Counted from the stretch's first letter, positions 9,178-17,361 are shown. The stretch is DNA of 64,000 nucleotides from an uncultured bacterium (GCA_947643715.1 CANRXB010000003.1:1-64000), one strand, 5' to 3'. Numbers and translations are program-made. Notes: generated by a model from the letters alone, not told the origin.

Positions 9178-10545
9178 ATGATAGTGAAGATCTGGGATCG
9201 GGAGCCCGTCCAGTGGAAGCTGGAACTGGAGCTGGGTGGGGACGCAGCGCCCCTGTCCCTGCGCATGGGGGAGGAGGGGCGCACGCTCGTCGTGGCCCTG
9301 GGCGCGGAGGCTTCGGCGGAGACCGCCCGCCGGGCGGCGGCCAAGGCGGTGAAGGCCATCCGGGAGCTGGGCGCCCGCACCGTCCTGCTGGATGCCGCCC
9401 CGGCGGTGGACGCCCTGGGGGCGGACGGCCTGGCCGCGCTGATCCAAGGGATCGAGCTGGCCTGTTACCGCCAGCCGGTCTGGAAGGAGCAGAAGGACGA
9501 GCCCTTCACGTCATACCTCACGGGGACAGGGACGCTGGACGCCGCTGCGGTCCTCCGGGAGACGCAGGCGATCGTCAGGGGGGTATGCTTCGCGCGGGAC
9601 CTCACCAACCGTCCCGGCAACCTGCTCACCCCGGAGCTCATGGCCCAGGCCATGGCGGAGGCCGCAGAGAAGGTGGGTGTGGAGGTCCAGGTCCTGGACG
9701 AGGGGCAGACCAGGGCCCTTGGCATGGGCGCGTTCCACGCCGTGGGCGACAGCGCCGCCCATCCGCCCAGGCTCATCGTGCTGCGCTGGCATGGGGGCGA
9801 AAAGGACGCCGCGCCCATCGCCCTGGTGGGCAAAGGGGTGTGCTTCGACACCGGCGGCTACGACCTGAAGAGCGCCGGAGGGCTCAAGACCATGCGGGCG
9901 GACATGGCCGGAGGCGCGGCAGTGTGCGGGGCGGTGCTGGCCCTGGCGGAGAACCGTGTGCCGGTGAACGTGGTGGCCGTCGTCCCGGCGGTGGAGAACC
10001 GCATCTCGCCGGACAGCTTCCTTCCCGGCGACGTGATCGTCTCCATGTCCGGCAAGACCATCCAGATCGCCAACACCGACGCGGAGGGACGTCTGGTCCT
10101 GGCCGACGCGATCACTTACGCCATCCAGAAGGAGGGGGTGGCCAAGGTGGCGGACATCGCCACCCTCACCGGGGCCTGTGTCCGGGCCCTGGGCTTCACC
10201 ACCGCGGGGCTGATGTCCAACGACGACGGGTTCTGCGGGGAGCTCTTGGACGCCGCCCGGCGGTCCGGGGAGCAGTACTGGCGTTTCCCCGACTTCCCGG
10301 AATACCGGAAGATGATCGACAGCCCGGTGGCCGACCTGTGCAACCAGTCCAGCGACGGCTGCGGCACCATCACCGCCGGACTGTTCCTCGAAGCCTTCGC
10401 CCAGGACGTGCCCTGGGTCCACCTGGACGTGGCGGGCACCGCCTGGGTGGATCGGCCCCGCCGGGAATATCAGACGGCGGGTGCCACCGGCGCGGGGGTG
10501 ACCACCCTGTACGAGCTGTGCGCGGGGATGGCCGGGCGGAGCTGA
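9178..10545 (+). CDS. pepA: Leucyl aminopeptidase, M17 family
   Basis: Cytosolic two-metal aminopeptidase of 455 residues. The N-terminal alpha/beta domain is followed by the catalytic domain with all expected ligands in place: VGKGVCFDTGG with the metal Lys and Asp, DLKS with the catalytic Lys, RADMAGG with an Asp ligand, and the family signature NTDAEGR carrying Asp, Glu and the bicarbonate-site Arg. MRADM replaces the commoner MKxDM, which is conservative. The start follows TTGAGGAG. The response-regulator gene begins 35 bp after the stop, so the two may form one transcript. Confidence 0.93.
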   Translation: MIVKIWDREPVQWKLELELGGDAAPLSLRMGEEGRTLVVALGAEASAETARRAAAKAVKAIRELGARTVLLDAAPAVDALGADGLAALIQGIELACYRQPVWKEQKDEPFTSYLTGTGTLDAAAVLRETQAIVRGVCFARDLTNRPGNLLTPELMAQAMAEAAEKVGVEVQVLDEGQTRALGMGAFHAVGDSAAHPPRLIVLRWHGGEKDAAPIALVGKGVCFDTGGYDLKSAGGLKTMRADMAGGAAVCGAVLALAENRVPVNVVAVVPAVENRISPDSFLPGDVIVSMSGKTIQIANTDAEGRLVLADAITYAIQKEGVAKVADIATLTGACVRALGFTTAGLMSNDDGFCGELLDAARRSGEQYWRFPDFPEYRKMIDSPVADLCNQSSDGCGTITAGLFLEAFAQDVPWVHLDVAGTAWVDRPRREYQTAGATGAGVTTLYELCAGMAGRS

Positions 10546-10580
10546 CCGTCGGGACCATATGACGTCAAGGAGGGACCGGC

Positions 10581-11255
10581 ATGAAGATCCTCGTCGTGGA
10601 GGACGACCGGCCGCTGGCCGCGTCCCTCCAGACACTGCTGGAGGACCGGGGCTACGAGGTGGAATGCGCGTATGACGGCGAGGCTGGGGCGCAGTACGCC
10701 CGGCTCGGGGTATACGATCTGATGATCCTGGACGTGATGCTCCCCAAGCTGGACGGCCGGCAGGTGGCCAGGCAGCTCCGGGCTGAGCGCTGCGCCGTCC
10801 CGATCCTCATGCTCACCGCCCGCTCCGGGCTGGAGGACCGGGTGGAGGGGCTGGACGCCGGGGCGGACTACTACCTCGCCAAGCCCTTCGATACCAGGGA
10901 GCTGCTGGCCTGCGTCAACGCCCTGCTCCGCCGCCAGGGGGGGCAGGTGGACGAGCTGGTGTTCGGCAACACGTCGCTGGACCTGGCTTCCTCCACCTTG
11001 GCCTGCGGGGAGCGATGGGTGCGGCTGTCCGCCCGGGAGTTCGACGTGATGCGCTGCTTGTTCCAGGCGAAGGGACGCAACCTGCCCAAAGAGACGATCC
11101 TGGCCCGGGTGTGGGGGTATGACTCCAACGCCGTGGAGAACCATGTGGAGGTGTATGTGGGCTTCCTGCGCAAGAAGCTGGCCAGCATCGGTTCCAACGT
11201 GCGCATCGCGGCGGCGCGGCGGCTGGGATATCATTTGGAAGCGGACGAGGAGTAG
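10581..11255 (+). CDS. OmpR-family response regulator without adjacent kinase
   Basis: DNA-binding response regulator of 224 residues. The receiver has the acidic pair Asp8/Asp9, phospho-acceptor Asp51 (MILDVMLPK), Thr in MLTARS and Lys101 (LAKPF). The C-terminal winged helix (about 125-222) contains LSAREFDVMRCLF and the recognition helix around VWGYDSNAVENHVEVYVGFLR. ATG 10581 follows GGAGGGACCGGC. No histidine kinase gene follows, so its partner must be elsewhere or it acts alone; it may be coexpressed with the aminopeptidase gene. Confidence 0.93.
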   Translation: MKILVVEDDRPLAASLQTLLEDRGYEVECAYDGEAGAQYARLGVYDLMILDVMLPKLDGRQVARQLRAERCAVPILMLTARSGLEDRVEGLDAGADYYLAKPFDTRELLACVNALLRRQGGQVDELVFGNTSLDLASSTLACGERWVRLSAREFDVMRCLFQAKGRNLPKETILARVWGYDSNAVENHVEVYVGFLRKKLASIGSNVRIAAARRLGYHLEADEE

Positions 11256-11583
11256 CAGGAGCCCCACCCGATCGAGGGCGCTGCCATAAGGGGACATGGA
11301 AAGGCCCGATGGACCGGGCTTTTCATGTGCAGTGGAAAGCGGACGGTGCATACGGCTGGGCGACAGTATCGAGAACGGGCGGTGTCGGCAAGACACCGCC
11401 CGTTCCTGCGTTCGGGCGGCCTGCGCAGATGCTGTCCCTCGCGGGAGGTCCGGACCTGCGCAGGCCGCATAAGGAGGGACGGCGTGACCGAGGCCACGCC
11501 GTCCCTTGAGAACACTGCGTTTTCAGCTTTTGGAGATCTTGCTGCTTTACGGCCCCATCCATGCGGGGACGTTCCCTTTTTGC
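11256..11583. other. Gene-free, hairpin-rich gap
   Basis: No coding signal. It holds four inverted repeats in a row: 11299-11324; 11373-11386 with 11392-11405 (14 bp perfect, 5-base loop); 11416-11428 with 11456-11468 (13 bp perfect, around a 27-base loop that itself can fold); and 11476-11486 with 11495-11505 (11 bp perfect). The first is terminator-like, the others lack U-runs. They may be stacked terminators of the convergent units or part of a structured RNA. Confidence 0.6.
11299..11324 (+). terminator. Terminator of the response-regulator gene
   Basis: A 10-bp stem GAAAGGCCCG/CGGGCTTTTC with one wobble pair; the 3' arm ends in TTTT. First of four hairpins in this gap. Confidence 0.7.
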
Positions 11584-11775
11584 CTACAGTTCTGGAGAGT
11601 GGAACAGCTCCAGGTCCTGCCAGTCGTCCAGCTCGACTCCCGCCCTGGGGGGCGTGGACTGCGGACCGGCCTGCTGCCGGCCCTTCACCAGATCGGACAG
11701 GTCCTCGTAAGGTGGCGGACGATACTGTGGGTCCCGGGCGGCCAGCTCTCGCTCGTCGGGTCTCGTGTGCTTCAT
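11584..11775 (-). CDS. Small hypothetical protein (63 aa)
   Basis: Function unknown. It is hydrophilic and Pro/Asp/Glu-rich, starting MKHTRPDERELAARDPQ and containing DDWQDLELF near the end, with no membrane segment or Cys. The case for a real gene is a strong ribosome site (AAGGAGG, 8 bases before ATG 11775) and its position 58 bp behind the 51-residue gene on the same strand, making a two-gene unit of tiny proteins. Confidence 0.65.
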   Translation of the reverse strand: MKHTRPDERELAARDPQYRPPPYEDLSDLVKGRQQAGPQSTPPRAGVELDDWQDLELFHSPEL

Positions 11776-11833
11776 GGCGGATCCCTCCTTGAACGAGGAG
11801 CGGAGGACGCTGGGTCCTCCGCTCTCGCCGAAC

Positions 11834-11989
11834 TCAGTAGCCCCTGTGGTTGCTGCGGTTCTCGGGGTCGTTGGAGTTCTTCTTGTTCTCCGGGTTCTGC
11901 TGGTTCTTGTTCTGACTGTTCTGCTGGTTCTTGTTCTGGCCGTTCTGCTTGTTCTTGTTCTCAGGATCGTTGAAATTGCGGTTTTCCAT
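11834..11989 (-). CDS. Asn/Gln-rich 51-residue protein
   Basis: Function unknown. Low-complexity hydrophilic protein in which Asn and Gln make up nearly half of the residues, built from imperfect repeats of QNKNQQN and DPEN units (QNGQNKNQQN, QNSQNKNQQN, QNPENKKN), framed by NDPEN near both ends. The start is ATG 11989 with GAGGTG upstream. The composition is unlike any neighbour. It recalls small, heat-stable or spore-coat/spore-core accessory peptides of Firmicutes, but no family is recognised. It is transcribed away from ktrB. Confidence 0.65.
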   Translation of the reverse strand: MENRNFNDPENKNKQNGQNKNQQNSQNKNQQNPENKKNSNDPENRSNHRGY

Positions 11990-12134
11990 GATTATCACCT
12001 CACGCAGGACAGTATGCCACCCTTTTTCCCGGATCATACGGGCTGGAAAAATTTTTTGGTCCGGGACGGGGCCGGCGCTGTCCGGCAGGGCGGGGACGCG
12101 CCGGGGACAGGGGCGAAAGATCTGCGATCCTCTC

Positions 12135-12163
12135 TTGCAAAACCGGCGGATCGACTCTATAAT
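12135..12163 (+). promoter_or_regulatory. Promoter of ktrB
   Basis: -35 TTGCAA (12135-12140), 17-bp spacer, consensus -10 TATAAT (12158-12163). Confidence 0.85.
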
Positions 12164-12188
12164 AGGAGAGACTACGAAAAGAGGGGTC

Positions 12189-13532
12189 ATGGCCGTGAAA
12201 CGAAAACCACTCAGAACGTCCCCCAACCGCATCATCGCCCTGGGCTTCCTGGGCATCATCGTGGCGGGGGCGCTGCTGCTCATGCTGCCCTTCGTCAATC
12301 GGACGGGGCAGGGGCTGTCCTTCCTGGACAGCCTGTTCACCGCGACCTCCGCCACCTGCGTCACCGGCCTGGTGGTGGCGGACACCTGGACGCAGTTCAA
12401 TCTGCTGGGGCAGATCGTCCTGTTGGCGCTCATCCAGGTGGGCGGGCTGGGCTATATGACCATGGTGCTCATGGTGTCGCTGCTGCTGGGCCGGAAGATC
12501 GGCCTGCGCCAGCGTTCCGTCATGATGGAGAGCGTCAGCGCGGAGCATCTCAGCGATGTGATCGCCCTGCTGCGCTATATCCTGATCGGGACCGCCGCCA
12601 TCGAAGGCGCGGGAGCGGTGCTGCTGGCCTTCCGGTTCGTCCCGGAGCTGGGCGCCGCCCGTGGGATCTGGTACTCCATATTCCACAGCGTGTCCGCTTT
12701 CTGCAATGCCGGCTTCGATCTGATGGGCTTTCGGGAGCCCTACAGCTCCCTGACCTATTATGTGGACGATCCGCTGGTGAACCTCACCGCCTGTGCGCTG
12801 GTGCTGCTGGGCGGGCTGGGCTTCCTGGTGTGGCGGGACGTATGGGAGAACGGCCTGCACTTCCGGCGCTACTCGCTCCACGCCAAGCTGATGCTCACCG
12901 CCAGCGCCGTCTTGACCGTGGGCGGCACGGCGCTGTTCTGGCTGGCGGAGCGCGACGGCATCTTGCAGGGGATGGAGCCCGGGCAGCAGGTCTTGGCCTC
13001 CCTGTTCCAAGCCGTGTCCCCGCGGACGGCCGGCTTCAATACCGTGGACCTGGCCTCTCTCACCAGCGCGGGGGGGCTGCTCACCATCGTGCTGATGTTC
13101 ATCGGCGCAGGCCCCGGCTCCACCGGGGGCGGCGTGAAGGTGACGACGGTGCTGGTGTGCCTGCTCACCCTGGCCAGCTATATCCGTGGCCGCCGGGAGG
13201 TGGGCGCGTTCAACCGCAGGCTGGACGAGGAACAGATCCACCGGGCGGCGGCGGGGGTCACGCTGTATATGGCCTTGGCCATGACCGGCGGCTTCCTGCT
13301 GCTGGCCACTCAGCCGTTCCCGCTCCAGGACGCGCTGTTCGAGGTGTTCTCCGCGATGAGCACTGTGGGGCTGAGCACGGGCATCACCCGGTCGCTGTCC
13401 AGCTTCAACCGGGGGCTGCTCATCGTCATGATGTTCTGCGGGCGCATCGGCAGCCTGTCCATGATGATGGCCCTGGCGGAGCGGATGGCCCCGCGGGTGA
13501 AGGATCCGGTGGAACATATCACCATCGGTTGA
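12189..13532 (+). CDS. ktrB: Potassium uptake channel subunit KtrB/TrkH
   Basis: Membrane subunit of a Ktr/Trk K+ uptake system, 447 residues. Four P-loop repeats with their filter glycines can be read: TATSATCVTGL, SAFCNAGFD, VSPRTAGFNT and SAMSTVGLSTG. Each is flanked by two hydrophobic helices, as expected for the four-fold pseudo-symmetric pore. The positively charged N-terminus (VKRKPLRTSP) starts at ATG 12189. A conspicuous glycine run, GAGPGSTGGG, between repeats 3 and 4 is the intramembrane loop region that gates KtrB. ktrA follows after 26 bp. Confidence 0.93.
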   Translation: MAVKRKPLRTSPNRIIALGFLGIIVAGALLLMLPFVNRTGQGLSFLDSLFTATSATCVTGLVVADTWTQFNLLGQIVLLALIQVGGLGYMTMVLMVSLLLGRKIGLRQRSVMMESVSAEHLSDVIALLRYILIGTAAIEGAGAVLLAFRFVPELGAARGIWYSIFHSVSAFCNAGFDLMGFREPYSSLTYYVDDPLVNLTACALVLLGGLGFLVWRDVWENGLHFRRYSLHAKLMLTASAVLTVGGTALFWLAERDGILQGMEPGQQVLASLFQAVSPRTAGFNTVDLASLTSAGGLLTIVLMFIGAGPGSTGGGVKVTTVLVCLLTLASYIRGRREVGAFNRRLDEEQIHRAAAGVTLYMALAMTGGFLLLATQPFPLQDALFEVFSAMSTVGLSTGITRSLSSFNRGLLIVMMFCGRIGSLSMMMALAERMAPRVKDPVEHITIG

Positions 13533-13558
13533 TGACGACAGAAAGGTGTGTTATTGGG

Positions 13559-14206
13559 ATGGCAGCGACGTTTCTGGTGATCGGCCTGGGCAGGTTCGGC
13601 ACGAACCTGGCCCTGCGGCTGATGGATTCGGGCAATGAGGTGATGGTCATCGACAACAGCGAGGAATCCATCAACCACATCGCCCCTTATGTGACCCAGG
13701 CGAAGATCGGCGACTGTATGGACGAGGAGGTGCTGCGCTCCCTGGGGGTGGACAGCTTCGACTTCTGCTTCGTGTGCATCAGCGAGAACTTCCAGTCCTC
13801 GCTGGAGATCACCTCGCTGCTGAAGGAGCTGGGGGCGCCCATGGTGGTGGCCAAGGCGGACAGGGACCTCCACGCCCGCCTGCTGCTGAAGATCGGCGCG
13901 GACGAGGTGGTGTTCCCCGAGCGGGACATGGCGCAGCGCACCGCCATGCGCTTCAGCGTGAACGGAGCGCTGGAGTATATAGAATTGGCCCCCGGCTACG
14001 CCATCTTCGAGCTGGCGGTGCCGGAGGCCTGGGTGGGCAAGACGCTGATGGAACTGGACATCCGCAACCGCTGGAACGTGAACGTGATCGGCTGCAAGGA
14101 GGACGGGGCCATCCGGCCCGTCACCGCCGCGAACCACGCCTTCCAGGAGGGCACGCACATCCTGGTGGCGGGTAGGCCGGACGATGTGTCCAAGATGACG
14201 AAGTGA
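13559..14206 (+). CDS. ktrA: Potassium uptake regulatory subunit KtrA/TrkA
   Basis: Cytosolic RCK-domain protein, 215 residues, that forms the nucleotide-gated ring under KtrB. RCK_N carries GLGRFG at residues 9-14 and the acidic strand end VIDNSEES that binds the ribose of ATP/ADP or NAD(H). RCK_C covers about residues 135-215. ATG 13559 is 26 bp after the ktrB stop with GAAAGG upstream, a two-gene operon. It converges on the activase gene at 14228, with only 21 bp between stops. Confidence 0.93.
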   Translation: MAATFLVIGLGRFGTNLALRLMDSGNEVMVIDNSEESINHIAPYVTQAKIGDCMDEEVLRSLGVDSFDFCFVCISENFQSSLEITSLLKELGAPMVVAKADRDLHARLLLKIGADEVVFPERDMAQRTAMRFSVNGALEYIELAPGYAIFELAVPEAWVGKTLMELDIRNRWNVNVIGCKEDGAIRPVTAANHAFQEGTHILVAGRPDDVSKMTK

Positions 14207-14227
14207 GGGACAGGGGCGGGCCTCGCC

Positions 14228-15178
14228 TCAATGCACCCGGGCGCCCCGCTCACAGCGGTTGCCCCAGGAGTCGATGAGCTGTTCTCCCCGGTACACACAG
14301 ATGATCTCGCAGTGGTTGGAGCATCCGCCGCAGCTCGCCTCCCGGGTGCGGAACTCCATGTTCTCGATGGCGAAATCGAAGTCCTGCCGTCCGCTGCCCC
14401 GCCGGGCCAGGATGGCCACGCCCAACGCGCCCATGAGATGGCCGTTGGGGTCTACGATCACCTTGCAGCCCAGGGTGCGCTCGAAGGCGGCGACCACGCC
14501 CTGGTTCTTGCTGACCCCTCCCTGGAACACCACGGGGGAGACGATCTTCTTCCCCTTCCCCACGTTGTTCAGGTAGTTGGCCGCCACCGCGTTGCACACC
14601 CCCGCGATGATGTCCTCCCGCGGGTGGCCGAGCTGGATCTTGTGCACCAGGTCCGACTCGGCGAACACGGTGCACCGGGCGGCGATCTGGGTGGGATGGG
14701 TGGAGCGCAGGGCGTAGTCGCCGATCTCCTCCACCTCGATGCCCAGCCGCTTGGCCTGGCTGGACAGGAAAGCGCCGGTGCCGGCGGCGCACAGGGTGTT
14801 CATGGCGTAATCCACCGCCACGCCGTTCTCCACTAGGATGATCTTGGAGTCCTGGCCTCCGATCTCCAGGATGGTGCGCACGTCGGGGTAGAAGGTGGTG
14901 GTGCCCACGGCGTGGGCGGTGATCTCGTTCTTCACCATGGTGGCCCCCACGATGGTCCCCACCAGCTTCCGGGCGCTGCCGGTGGTGCCGGTGGCCACGA
15001 TCTGATAGCGCTGCTTGTCGAACTGCTCCTCCAGCAGCCGCACCAGCTCCTTCACCGCGCCGATGGGGTCGCCCTGGGTCCAGATGTACTGGCTGCTGAG
15101 GATCTTATCGTCCTTGTCGATGATGACGCCCTTGGTGGAGATGGAGCCCACGTCGATGCCTAGATATGCGTGTTCCAA
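14228..15178 (-). CDS. 2-hydroxyacyl-CoA dehydratase activase-like ATPase (HgdC/BadF family)
   Basis: ASKHA-fold ATPase that, in known members, binds a [4Fe-4S] cluster between two subunits and drives an electron into a 2-hydroxyacyl-CoA dehydratase. The 316 residues show phosphate-1 GIDVGSISTK, the cluster Cys motif NTLCAAGTGAF, EIGGQDSK, the second Cys motif AARCTVFAESD, and FQGGVSKN. A C-terminal extension has CGGCSNHCEI, as in the long activases. Start TTG 15178 is one base after the stop of the preceding gene, so the two are translationally coupled. Last gene of a three-gene operon; the substrate is unknown. Confidence 0.88.
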   Translation of the reverse strand: MEHAYLGIDVGSISTKGVIIDKDDKILSSQYIWTQGDPIGAVKELVRLLEEQFDKQRYQIVATGTTGSARKLVGTIVGATMVKNEITAHAVGTTTFYPDVRTILEIGGQDSKIILVENGVAVDYAMNTLCAAGTGAFLSSQAKRLGIEVEEIGDYALRSTHPTQIAARCTVFAESDLVHKIQLGHPREDIIAGVCNAVAANYLNNVGKGKKIVSPVVFQGGVSKNQGVVAAFERTLGCKVIVDPNGHLMGALGVAILARRGSGRQDFDFAIENMEFRTREASCGGCSNHCEIICVYRGEQLIDSWGNRCERGARVH

Positions 15179-15179
15179 A

Positions 15180-16256
15180 TCAAAGTACCTTCTTTCTCAT
15201 GTCGATCATATCGTAGAACGCCTCCAGCCGGGTCATCAGGCCCACGTCGCTGGTCTGTGCGTCATAGGTGAGATAGAGCACCGGGATCTTGTAGTCCGCG
15301 CTGATGTTCTGGAGCACCGGCATCACGTCGATCTCCGGCGTGCAGGCGGCGGACTTGATGTGCACCAGTCCGTCGAAGCCCCGCTCCGCGCACTCCCGGG
15401 CGTACCAGATGTTGGCGGTGGAGGTGGGGCCCATGTCGTAGGCGGACAGGTCCTTGATCTTCACGCGCATGTTCTTTTGCCCGCCGTAGTGGAGGAACTG
15501 GTTGGTGACGTTCATCCAGCGGTGGATCTCCACCCGCATGTCGGCCAGCTTTTGCTCCAGCTCCAGGTTGGAGAACGCGTCCATCGCGGTGTAGAACTCC
15601 CCCACGACGCCCACCCGGAGGGGCCGCGCGGGCTTGTCCAGCGGGATGGCCTGCAGGGCGCGCTTGGCCTCGCGGTAGCCCGTCTCCACGTCGTTCCGGC
15701 CCTGGGCAGTATACATCGCGGTGAGGAAATCCTGGTAGGCCCGTTTATAGCTGCCCTTCGTGGCGTCGAAGCCGCAGTTTCGGTAGTACTCGGCGGCGAT
15801 CTCGTCCAGGTATTCCACCATGCGCAGGCCCTCCATGAACTGGGCGAGGAACCGGGCGGGGTTTACCTTGGGGTTGATGCGCCGGACGATACGGATGTAT
15901 TCCTTTTTCTTGTCCATGTCGTAGTCGGACAGGTTGATGAAGTCGAACTGGTATCCCAGGTCCCGCAGGATCTGCTCCAGCAATTCCCCATAGTATCCCA
16001 GGCGGCACAGGCCGTGGGTCATGAGCAGGGTGTCAGCTCCCGCCTCCAGCGACTCGATCATGCTGCCCAGGACGGTCTTGAAGGGGGTGCACACGGAATC
16101 CGGGCTGTACTTGGTGCCCAGCTCCATGGTGCGCTTGGTGAGCGCCGGAGGCATGACGTATCTCGCCCCCAGCGCCTGCTCGACGATATACTTGAACGCG
16201 CAGTTGTACTCGGCGTAACGCGGGAAGGAGATGTTCCTCATTTTCGGTTCTGCCAT
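15180..16256 (-). CDS. 2-hydroxyacyl-CoA dehydratase-like protein (COG3581-type)
   Basis: Member of the HgdB-like/CoA-enzyme-activase-associated superfamily, 358 residues, probably carrying an Fe-S cluster. Conserved Cys positions lie in PDSVCTPFKT, THGLCRLGYYG and KSAACTPEID; the C-terminal half has the alpha/beta segment RVGVVGEFYTAMD. No substrate can be named. ATG 16256 overlaps the preceding stop by one base (TGATG), showing tight coupling with the upstream gene. It is the counterpart of the protein at 20200-21498, with which it shares the GVVGE-(F/I)Y element and the general Cys layout. Confidence 0.82.
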   Translation of the reverse strand: MAEPKMRNISFPRYAEYNCAFKYIVEQALGARYVMPPALTKRTMELGTKYSPDSVCTPFKTVLGSMIESLEAGADTLLMTHGLCRLGYYGELLEQILRDLGYQFDFINLSDYDMDKKKEYIRIVRRINPKVNPARFLAQFMEGLRMVEYLDEIAAEYYRNCGFDATKGSYKRAYQDFLTAMYTAQGRNDVETGYREAKRALQAIPLDKPARPLRVGVVGEFYTAMDAFSNLELEQKLADMRVEIHRWMNVTNQFLHYGGQKNMRVKIKDLSAYDMGPTSTANIWYARECAERGFDGLVHIKSAACTPEIDVMPVLQNISADYKIPVLYLTYDAQTSDVGLMTRLEAFYDMIDMRKKVL

Positions 16257-17185
16257 CACAGCTTCCCCTCCTTGAAACGGATGATGTCGATGAAGCTCTC
16301 CAGGCGGGTCTCTACCCCTGCCGTGCCGCTCTGGCTGTCCAGCACCAGGTTCAGGATGGGCACGCCCTTCACCCGGCGGGTGATGAGCTCGTTCACCATA
16401 GCGTCCGGGCCGCAGGGGAAAGCGCTGAGCAGGATGATGCCGTCCACGTCGCCCTGGTGCATGGCGATGCCGCCCAGGATCTCCCGGCTGATCTCCCACT
16501 TGCAGGTGGGAGAGAGCTCCCGGCTGCGCTTGGACGCGGCCTCCCGGTCCACGAGGTCTGCCCGCAGGGGGATCACCCCCACCTGCTTGAGGTAGTCGGT
16601 GACGGACCTGCCCATGTACGGGTCCTCCGCCACGTAGCTGTGGGCGGCGATCAGGACCTTGATGCCTTCGCGCTTGAACAGCAGCTCCTGCTTCTGGACC
16701 CGGGCCTTGTGGTGGGCGAGCTCCGCCTTCTTCGCCTGCTTATAGGCCCGCTTCACCGCCTTGGCGGGATGGCCCAGCGAACGGCCCAGCTCCAGGAACG
16801 CGCCGGGCTCGTCTTTTTTGAACAGCTCGTCCACTTCGTAGGAGAGGAACTGCTGTCCGGAGTCCCGAAAGACGTTGCGTACCAGGTCGGGCAGGGCCTC
16901 GAACCGGGTGCACATGTTCCGGTGGCGGCCGAAGCTGCTCACCCGGGGGACCAGGATGTAGTCGCATCTGCCGACCAAAGCCCGCACATGGCCCAGATAG
17001 ATCTTCAGCGACAGGCAGGACTCGTCGATGGCCAGGGCCGTGCCCTGATCCAGGATCTCCCGGTCCGTGGGGCTGCTCACCACCACCTCGGCCCCCAGCT
17101 CCTCGAAGAAGGTGTGCCAGAGGGCGCGGCAGCGGTAGTACAGCATGGCCCGGGGGAGTCCGATCGTCATCATATGTGTTTCCAT
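16256..17185 (-). CDS. Acyl-CoA dehydratase activase-related protein (COG3580/DUF2229-type)
   Basis: First gene of the three-gene dehydratase-like operon, 309 residues. It resembles the DUF2229 section of the fused protein at 22250-25189: the opening IGLPRAMLYYRCRALWHTFF matches IGIPLGLNMYENLPFWFELF there, and AIDESCLSLKIYLGH matches PSDTVCYPAKLMHGH. Cys residues in DESCLS, GRCDY and RNMCTR are likely cluster ligands. AHSYVAEDPYMG corresponds to the GRPYHIDPEI segment. ATG 17185 is the first start; the two Met codons at residues 5-6 are alternatives. The substrate is unknown. Confidence 0.82.
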   Translation of the reverse strand: METHMMTIGLPRAMLYYRCRALWHTFFEELGAEVVVSSPTDREILDQGTALAIDESCLSLKIYLGHVRALVGRCDYILVPRVSSFGRHRNMCTRFEALPDLVRNVFRDSGQQFLSYEVDELFKKDEPGAFLELGRSLGHPAKAVKRAYKQAKKAELAHHKARVQKQELLFKREGIKVLIAAHSYVAEDPYMGRSVTDYLKQVGVIPLRADLVDREAASKRSRELSPTCKWEISREILGGIAMHQGDVDGIILLSAFPCGPDAMVNELITRRVKGVPILNLVLDSQSGTAGVETRLESFIDIIRFKEGKL

Positions 17186-17235
17186 GAGCGTATCCCCAAT
17201 ATCGTTTGGAATGAGCGGCGGTCCCGCCGCGGTCG

Positions 17236-17265
17236 GGACATGATGTCCGAACAGCGGACATTATA
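17236..17265 (-). promoter_or_regulatory. Promoter with overlapping operator cluster of the three-gene dehydratase-like operon
   Basis: Minus strand: extended -10 TGCTATAAT (TATAAT at 17260-17265), with only a weak -35. Immediately downstream are three copies of one half-site: ATGTCC/GGACAT at 17256-17261 (overlapping the -10), 17243-17248 and 17236-17241. The last two form the perfect palindrome GGACATgATGTCC (17236-17248). The weak -35 and half-sites at the transcription start fit a repressor-controlled promoter. The regulator is unknown. Confidence 0.65.
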
Positions 17266-17361
17266 GCACATCTACAGGAGAAAAGCTATCCCTTTTTCGG
17301 CTGCGGCCGCGGGGCGGCGTGCGCGGCGCGCCGGGCCGGATGATGATAGGAGTTGAACGAC

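Noticed and set aside
11765-13558. Long plus-strand frame running through ktrB into ktrA, as if KtrA were an 813-residue fusion
   Set aside because: The part before 13559 is out of frame with ktrB and has Arg/Gly/Pro-rich shadow composition; only the KtrA part from ATG 13559 is real.
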